Assembly (NCBI GenBank): GCA_018653085.1
Contig: JABIAY010000007.1
Span: 1-35,744, forward strand
From: Nitrospina sp.
GTDB taxonomy: Bacteria > Nitrospinota > Nitrospinia > Nitrospinales > VA-1
DNA length: 35,744 nt
Direction: 5' to 3'
In this document: positions 31,938-35,744 of the stretch, piece after piece
Position numbering within the stretch: the stretch's first letter is position 1
Layout of the letters: each line of letters starts with the position of its first letter
Program-made: the position numbers and the translations under genes
Notes under the pieces: generated by a model
Told to the model about the DNA's origin: nothing
Database searches by the model: none
Seen by the model: the letters and a program-made list of their open reading frames with translations, nothing else

Positions 31938-31961
31938 CATTTCCTCAAGGCGTAGCCTTGT
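31938..31961. repeat. Module F copy, locus 12
   Basis: A 24-nt block starting CATTTCCTC is identical to 9424-9447 and carries an AAGGC-GTA-GCCTT hairpin. Just upstream is a CAAGCCGCCGGGAGC piece reminiscent of modules D and G. The flanking spacer (31852-32132) otherwise holds one more hairpin, noted separately. Confidence 0.7.
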
Positions 31962-32006
31962 CCTCTGGAATTAAAAACTAAAGTAATTCAACTTTCCCCC
32001 GTTAAG

Positions 32007-32038
32007 CCCTGATAAGGACAGGTACGTCCTTTTTAGGG
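32007..32038 (+). promoter_or_regulatory. Nested hairpin upstream of the secreted paralogue pair
   Basis: AAGGAC (32014-32019) pairs with GTCCTT (32026-32031), and CCCT (32007-32010) pairs with AGGG (32035-32038) outside it. T residues follow the inner stem, so it could be a weak terminator or a leader hairpin. It stands about 95 nt before the ATG at 32133. Confidence 0.4.
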
Positions 32039-32132
32039 ACATTTCGTGAGCAATGACGGAACTAATATTGCTGATGAAATCATTGCCTCGACAAAGATTC
32101 TATGGGATAGTTGGGCAATCCTGGAAAAAGCT

Positions 32133-32714
32133 ATGAAGTTTCCAATACTCATTCTAATTGCTCTATTTCTAATGGTGGACGCATTCTGGTCTCCCCGTTT
32201 GGACCTTGCCCTGGCTATTGAAAACAAAAGCCATGTCATTTCCCCATACTGGCAGTCCGATTCAACCAGCTATTCGTTCATTGCCGTCTCCCATTCTTCT
32301 TTGTCAACTATCGCAACACAAATTGGCATGGTTATCAATGCCATTCAAAACGATTTGACGGCTTTTGGGACCGCTATCACCTTCACTATTTCTGCCGGGA
32401 GCACTGAGAGAATTTTTATCGTGCGGACTAACAACTCGACCATCAATTCGACCAGTATCTCATCGGCAAAATTCATTGTCGGGACCACTAATTTCGAGCA
32501 CGGGCATATTCGAATCGAACCCGTGGCAACGAATCCGGCCGCAACTTTCGGCTTCAATAATGGACGCCGAGACATCACCATGCTTAATTTCTGGGGAGCG
32601 GTGATTATTGAAAGCACTACAACCGGATTTGCCATGGAGTTTATCGGTGATATGCAAGACAGTGCCGCGACTCCTGGCATGAACGACTCCGCTCCCGTGA
32701 GTGGGGTCAATTAA
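32133..32714 (+). CDS. Secreted protein of unknown function, paralogue 1
   Basis: A 193-residue exported protein. I choose the ATG at 32133 because it begins a clean signal peptide (MKFPILILIALFLMVDAFW, cleaved near LALA-IENKS); the frame is open to a GTG at 32046, but that extension puts the hydrophobic stretch in the middle. The mature part is rich in Ser, Thr, Ile and Phe, with few Lys and no Cys, as in beta-rich surface proteins. Blocks shared with the next gene: SYSFIAVSHSSL, TQIG, RIFIV-x-NNSTINS, GHIRIEPV and NFWGAVIIESTTTGFAMEFIG. I do not recognise the family. The message probably includes the second paralogue 20 nt downstream. Confidence 0.8.
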   Translation: MKFPILILIALFLMVDAFWSPRLDLALAIENKSHVISPYWQSDSTSYSFIAVSHSSLSTIATQIGMVINAIQNDLTAFGTAITFTISAGSTERIFIVRTNNSTINSTSISSAKFIVGTTNFEHGHIRIEPVATNPAATFGFNNGRRDITMLNFWGAVIIESTTTGFAMEFIGDMQDSAATPGMNDSAPVSGVN

Positions 32715-32734
32715 TTCTAATTTGAATATTTGAC

Positions 32735-33427
32735 ATGACCGAGAAAAGAAAAAAAATATTTTCCAGGTTTTCCTATAAAACTTTTATTTTCCCTGGGATA
32801 TTGCTCGCCTGGCTTTTCCTGCCTTACTCAGTATTTGCCCAGGTGGTGGTAGTACCCACCACAGAAGATAAAGCAAGAATTGTATTGTCCCCGTATGCCC
32901 AGGCAGTGCCCAATGATAGTTATACCTTTATGGCAGTCAATCACCCGTCCCTGGATACGGCCTTAACCCAGATAGGTGTGACTCTCGAAGTTTTGGGCAT
33001 GACCACCGTCCCCGATAACACAGCTGGCCGGGCGGCCATATTTACCGTTGATGCCGGAGAGACCCATAGAATATTTATTGTGAATGTTTCGCATTCGACT
33101 ATTAATTCTTCCAACGCCTCCTTTACCGACTCACGAACCCATCTGATCCTGACCCAGGATTCGGCCCAGTTTGGAAATATCAGAGCAGTCGGTGTCAATG
33201 AAAGTCCCATCAGTGCAACCACAGTAAACTCTATCAGGAAATATAATAATCTCGGTCAACTGAGTTTCTGGGGAGTGGTGTTTGTTGATTCCAGCGGAAC
33301 CGGGTTTGCCATGGAATTTATCGGCGATGCCCATGGCTCCACAATAGGCCGAAATTTCGGTGACAGTCTACTGGATGGGCTAGATACATCCGGAAAATCC
33401 AGCGGGGTTACCCGGGGTATCAATTAA
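32735..33427 (+). CDS. Secreted protein of unknown function, paralogue 2
   Basis: A 230-residue exported protein with a basic start (MTEKRKKIFSRFSYK), a hydrophobic core (FIFPGILLAWLFLPYSV) and a likely signal peptidase site at FAQ-VVVVP. The mature part follows paralogue 1 along its whole length: SYTFMAVNHPSLDTALTQIGV, RIFIVNVSHSTINSSNAS, FGNIRAVGVNESP and LSFWGVVFVDSSGTGFAMEF followed by IGD. Identity is moderate, so the duplication is not recent. The C-terminal tail is Gly/Ser-rich (SGKSSGVTRGIN). The ribosome-binding site is weak. It ends 16 nt from the convergent saccharopine-dehydrogenase-like gene. Confidence 0.8.
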   Translation: MTEKRKKIFSRFSYKTFIFPGILLAWLFLPYSVFAQVVVVPTTEDKARIVLSPYAQAVPNDSYTFMAVNHPSLDTALTQIGVTLEVLGMTTVPDNTAGRAAIFTVDAGETHRIFIVNVSHSTINSSNASFTDSRTHLILTQDSAQFGNIRAVGVNESPISATTVNSIRKYNNLGQLSFWGVVFVDSSGTGFAMEFIGDAHGSTIGRNFGDSLLDGLDTSGKSSGVTRGIN

Positions 33428-33443
33428 GCAGTGGCTTAAAAAT

Positions 33444-34508
33444 TTATTTAAAGAACTGGCCAGTCGGCGTATTTAAAAACAGCTCCAACGATATATCCTC
33501 TTGCTTTAAAAATCCCTGACTCGGCAGGCTTCCTTGTGAAACCAGATCAATGACCGCACAGACTGACGATGCCGTGGTCCAGGATATGGCCTTCCATACC
33601 CGGGTCTTTATCTTCCTGGGAAAATAACTACGCACAAATTCCTCCCGGACCAGCTTACCTTCCCTGTTCCCTTCTACCGCCACATGAACGTAAACAACAT
33701 CTTCTTTAACTGGTGGCTTGGCGTTAACCAAAATTTCTCCCGCCTCATTTCTGCGATCCCTCATATACAACTCATTAAAGAAAAACCGCATCAACTCGCC
33801 ATGCCCGGGATACCGAATTGTTTTATAGTTCAAATTATTCACCTTGCCATCATAAGTTTCACACAAAGTGCCCAACCCTCCTGATGTAGTGAACGCTTCA
33901 AGTTGTACGCCATCAATCACTATGGTCTCCAGTCCTTCCATAGAAGGCACGCTGGCCCTTTGCCCATCTTGAATAACCTCGCAGTCACTGAGATATTCGT
34001 TGACCACCCCTTCGGCAGACCAGTTGAAGGCATATCCAAGAAGTCCACGCGGATGCTGTGGCAGAGCCCCGACACGGAGCTCCATACTGCGCAACTGCTC
34101 GAACCCCCCGGCAAGATGCGCCCCGCAAATTCCCACAAATCCGGGAGCCAACCCACATTGCGGAGCCATGATTCCCTTTGCCGATCCCGACATTTCTCGA
34201 ATAGCAGATGTGGTGGGGACATCTTCCGTCAGGTCAAAATAATGCTTCCCGGCCTGGTGCACTTTTTTTGCCACCCCAAGATTCAAATGAAACGGCAGGC
34301 AAGTGAGTATGGCATCGTGTCTGGCAATCGCCTCGTCCAGAACAGGTCCATCCGCAACCGTTGCAGAGATTACCTTGAAAGGATAATCCTCATCCGGACT
34401 GGTATCAAAACCCGTGACCTGATATCCGTTCGACTCCAATAAAATTGCCGCCAGGCTCCCCACGCGCCCAAGCCCGATTATCAAAACAGATTTAATATTC
34501 TTTTCCAT
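33444..34508 (-). CDS. Saccharopine dehydrogenase-like NAD(P)-binding oxidoreductase
   Basis: A 354-residue cytoplasmic enzyme of the saccharopine dehydrogenase/lysine 6-dehydrogenase group. The Rossmann motif is GLGRVGS (12-18), followed by the acidic end of strand 2 (VTGFDTSPDED). FDLTEDVPTTSAIREM, GIMAPQCGLAPGFVGICGAHLAGG and LGYAFNWSAEGVVNEY are typical of lysine 6-dehydrogenase-like proteins. I use the ATG at 34508 behind GAAGGA; an ATG at 34526 six codons upstream is an alternative. The reaction (lysine or aminoadipate semialdehyde metabolism) is inferred from family only. No other lysine genes are near. Confidence 0.85.
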   Translation of the reverse strand: MEKNIKSVLIIGLGRVGSLAAILLESNGYQVTGFDTSPDEDYPFKVISATVADGPVLDEAIARHDAILTCLPFHLNLGVAKKVHQAGKHYFDLTEDVPTTSAIREMSGSAKGIMAPQCGLAPGFVGICGAHLAGGFEQLRSMELRVGALPQHPRGLLGYAFNWSAEGVVNEYLSDCEVIQDGQRASVPSMEGLETIVIDGVQLEAFTTSGGLGTLCETYDGKVNNLNYKTIRYPGHGELMRFFFNELYMRDRRNEAGEILVNAKPPVKEDVVYVHVAVEGNREGKLVREEFVRSYFPRKIKTRVWKAISWTTASSVCAVIDLVSQGSLPSQGFLKQEDISLELFLNTPTGQFFK

Positions 34509-34581
34509 TCCGAATCCTTCAATCATTTATCATCCACTACCACTTATAATACAATATAGTCCTAAACAGGAAGAATTGACC

Positions 34582-34944
34582 ATGAATCATGACTCACGCG
34601 ATTTAAAAACAAGGCAGGACACACGTTTTGTGCTGGTCCATTTCACCGGAGAAGATTCATCCACCTATGAGCAAATCAAGCAATCCCACCTGGAGAAAGG
34701 AGAATCTGAAATCGGTTTCCATTTCATCATCACTACAGAGGGTAAAACTTTGATGGGAAGGCATATTTCCAAAACAGGGTCCCATCATCCGGAACTGGAT
34801 GAATCCAGCATCGGAGTATGCGTAATAGGAGACCGGGACGAAATGAGCGATGAGCAATCCATTGCCCTCACTTTATTGCTCGAAAGTTTGAAATCCGATT
34901 ATCCCTCTTTGGAAACCGTCAAATATTTGTATCAGAAAAGCTAG
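34582..34944 (+). CDS. Truncated N-acetylmuramoyl-L-alanine amidase/PGRP-like protein
   Basis: A 120-residue protein with the front two-thirds of an Amidase_2/PGRP domain: FVLVHFTGEDSSTYEQIKQSH (first zinc-ligand position His20), IGFHFIITTEGKTLMGRHISKTGSHHPELDESSIGV (the GR-x(n)-SHH-x(n)-SIGVCVIGD core). The third zinc ligand and the His/Cys-x-DPG block that normally follow at the C-terminus are absent; the protein ends YLYQKS. I chose the ATG at 34582 behind AGGAAG. No signal peptide is seen. It may bind rather than cut peptidoglycan, or be a decayed amidase. Long motif strings above are broken by the metal-binding positions named. Confidence 0.75.
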   Translation: MNHDSRDLKTRQDTRFVLVHFTGEDSSTYEQIKQSHLEKGESEIGFHFIITTEGKTLMGRHISKTGSHHPELDESSIGVCVIGDRDEMSDEQSIALTLLLESLKSDYPSLETVKYLYQKS

Positions 34945-35023
34945 CGCAGAAACTCCTGCTGGCCAACGTAATACTGGACTTGTGACAGTCTTCCCTTATA
35001 CTAGGCAAAAGGAGAGTTGCTCT

Positions 35024-35530
35024 ATGATCCGGCAGGTTCTAAAAGTTTTCAAAGCTTTAAACTCCAACGAAAAACCCTGGCAGCTCAGCCTCGGTTTGGC
35101 GTTTGGCGGCATCATCGGCCTGATGCCGCTATGGACCCCACACAATATTGTTCTCCTGTTTCTCGCCTTTATCATCAATTTAAATTTCGCTCTTTTGCTC
35201 GTTGGGGTTTTCTTTTTCTCCGGCATCGCATATATTCTTGATCCCCTTTTTCATCAAATTGGTTTGGCGGTTCTGACCTCGGATGGAATGCAGGAATTCT
35301 GGAACAGCTTCTTCAGCAACTCCCTTTTCCTGTTCGACCGGCTGAACAACACCTTAGTGATGGGGAGCCTGATTTTTTCCCTGATTTCTGCGGTACCCCT
35401 GTTTTTTCTCATCAACGTTCTCATACGAAAATACCGTGAACGCTTGAAAGACCTGATTGAAAAAGTACCTCTGCTCAAATCTCTCAAACTGGCCAAAGCA
35501 TTCGATACTTTCTCGGGGGGCGGATCATGA
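35024..35530 (+). CDS. TIGR03546-type inner-membrane protein
   Basis: A 168-residue membrane protein of the DUF2062-like/TIGR03546 type. It starts MIRQVLKVFKALNSNEKPWQ, followed by the characteristic LSLGLAFGGIIGLMPLWTPHN (about 20-40) and ILDPLFHQIGLAVLTSDGMQ (about 74-93). At least three membrane segments are present. The ATG 35024 follows AAAGGAGA; the upstream ORF extension has no site. This gene is usually next to a TIGR03545-type gene, and here overlaps it by 4 nt (ATGA). The function is unknown; the partner's AsmA-like form suggests envelope assembly. Confidence 0.85.
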   Translation: MIRQVLKVFKALNSNEKPWQLSLGLAFGGIIGLMPLWTPHNIVLLFLAFIINLNFALLLVGVFFFSGIAYILDPLFHQIGLAVLTSDGMQEFWNSFFSNSLFLFDRLNNTLVMGSLIFSLISAVPLFFLINVLIRKYRERLKDLIEKVPLLKSLKLAKAFDTFSGGGS

Positions 35531-35744
35531 AAATTTTCCGCTTGCAGGGGGTTCTGGCTTTCGCTTTAATCGGTGGTCTGGTTGGAGTTTTTCTTATTCT
35601 GTTTCTTGATGGCATGATCAAAAGAGGCATTGAAGAAAAAGGTTCGATAGCGGCAAAAACCCAGATCGATATTGCTTCCCTGTCGACTTCATTATTTGCG
35701 CAATCCGTTGCCCTGACCGGAATTGAAGTCGCCAACCCGGACAA
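35527..35744 (+). CDS. TIGR03545-type envelope protein (3' partial)
   Basis: The first 72 residues are visible. A membrane segment at about 8-28 (VLAFALIGGLVGVFLILFLD) is followed by MIKRGIEEKGSIAAKTQIDIASL and LTGIEVANPD, the start of a large periplasmic protein that resembles AsmA-type starts. The gene overlaps the upstream TIGR03546-type gene by 4 nt and continues past the window. The identification rests on this pairing and the N-terminal form. Confidence 0.75.
   Translation, partial: MKIFRLQGVLAFALIGGLVGVFLILFLDGMIKRGIEEKGSIAAKTQIDIASLSTSLFAQSVALTGIEVANPD

Noticed and set aside
32007..32038. Riboswitch upstream of the secreted pair
   Set aside because: Only a simple nested hairpin is seen; no conserved core of a riboswitch class I know, including c-di-GMP, can be read.
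34509..34526. ATG at 34526 as start of the saccharopine dehydrogenase-like gene
   Set aside because: GAAGGA lies correctly before the next in-frame ATG at 34508; the upstream ATG has no better site, though it cannot be excluded.

Overview
The window carries about 28 protein genes on both strands and no rRNA, tRNA, CRISPR array or complete mobile element that I can see. The content points to a Gram-negative bacterium: a murein transglycosylase lipoprotein (MltA), two very long AsmA-type envelope proteins, HflK/HflC, a TIGR03546/TIGR03545-type pair, and a sodium-pumping decarboxylase that suggests a saline habitat. The gene styles remind me of Nitrospinota or deltaproteobacteria-like lineages. 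That is an impression, not a demonstrated placement.

Layout. 1-9.4 kb: RNase HI (5' cut off), mltA, a phosphoribosyltransferase, pcm, a small conserved protein, an M28 peptidase and a 1337-residue AsmA-like protein, with repeat-filled spacers. 9.4-10.4 kb: an unrecognised 302-residue protein. 10.5-18.8 kb: hflK-hflC, trkA-trkH and a biotin-dependent decarboxylase operon (alpha, beta, gamma), closely packed and free of repeats. 18.8-25.8 kb: a second giant AsmA/YhdP-like protein, rlmB, rpsU with a TTG start, a ChaN-PDZ protein and a DUF3592-like protein. 25.8-31 kb: a CBS protein, an ABC ATPase, acylphosphatase, small sensor proteins, an aldo/keto reductase and an RIC-type iron-sulfur repair protein, again with repeats. 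31-35.7 kb: an Nfu-type scaffold divergent from ric, two secreted paralogues of unknown function, a saccharopine-dehydrogenase-like enzyme, a PGRP/amidase-like fragment and the TIGR03546/TIGR03545 pair (3' cut off).

The most striking signal is not a gene. A mosaic family of short hairpin modules (called A-G here) fills about 12 intergenic sites between 0.3-9.4 kb and 25.8-32 kb. Modules are combined in different orders and orientations, sit within a few bases of stop codons, and in several genes supply the stop codon and last residues. One site (4021-4193) is a large inverted-repeat element built from nested modules. Two sites share an exact 61-bp block. None lies between 9.5 and 25.7 kb.

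Working links: HflKC (membrane protease control) precedes the TrkAH potassium system. The decarboxylase would couple oxaloacetate (or a related keto acid) decarboxylation to Na+ export. RIC and Nfu, divergently transcribed from a palindrome-containing region, form an iron-sulfur repair and assembly pair. MltA, the AsmA proteins and the TIGR03545 partner all concern the cell envelope.
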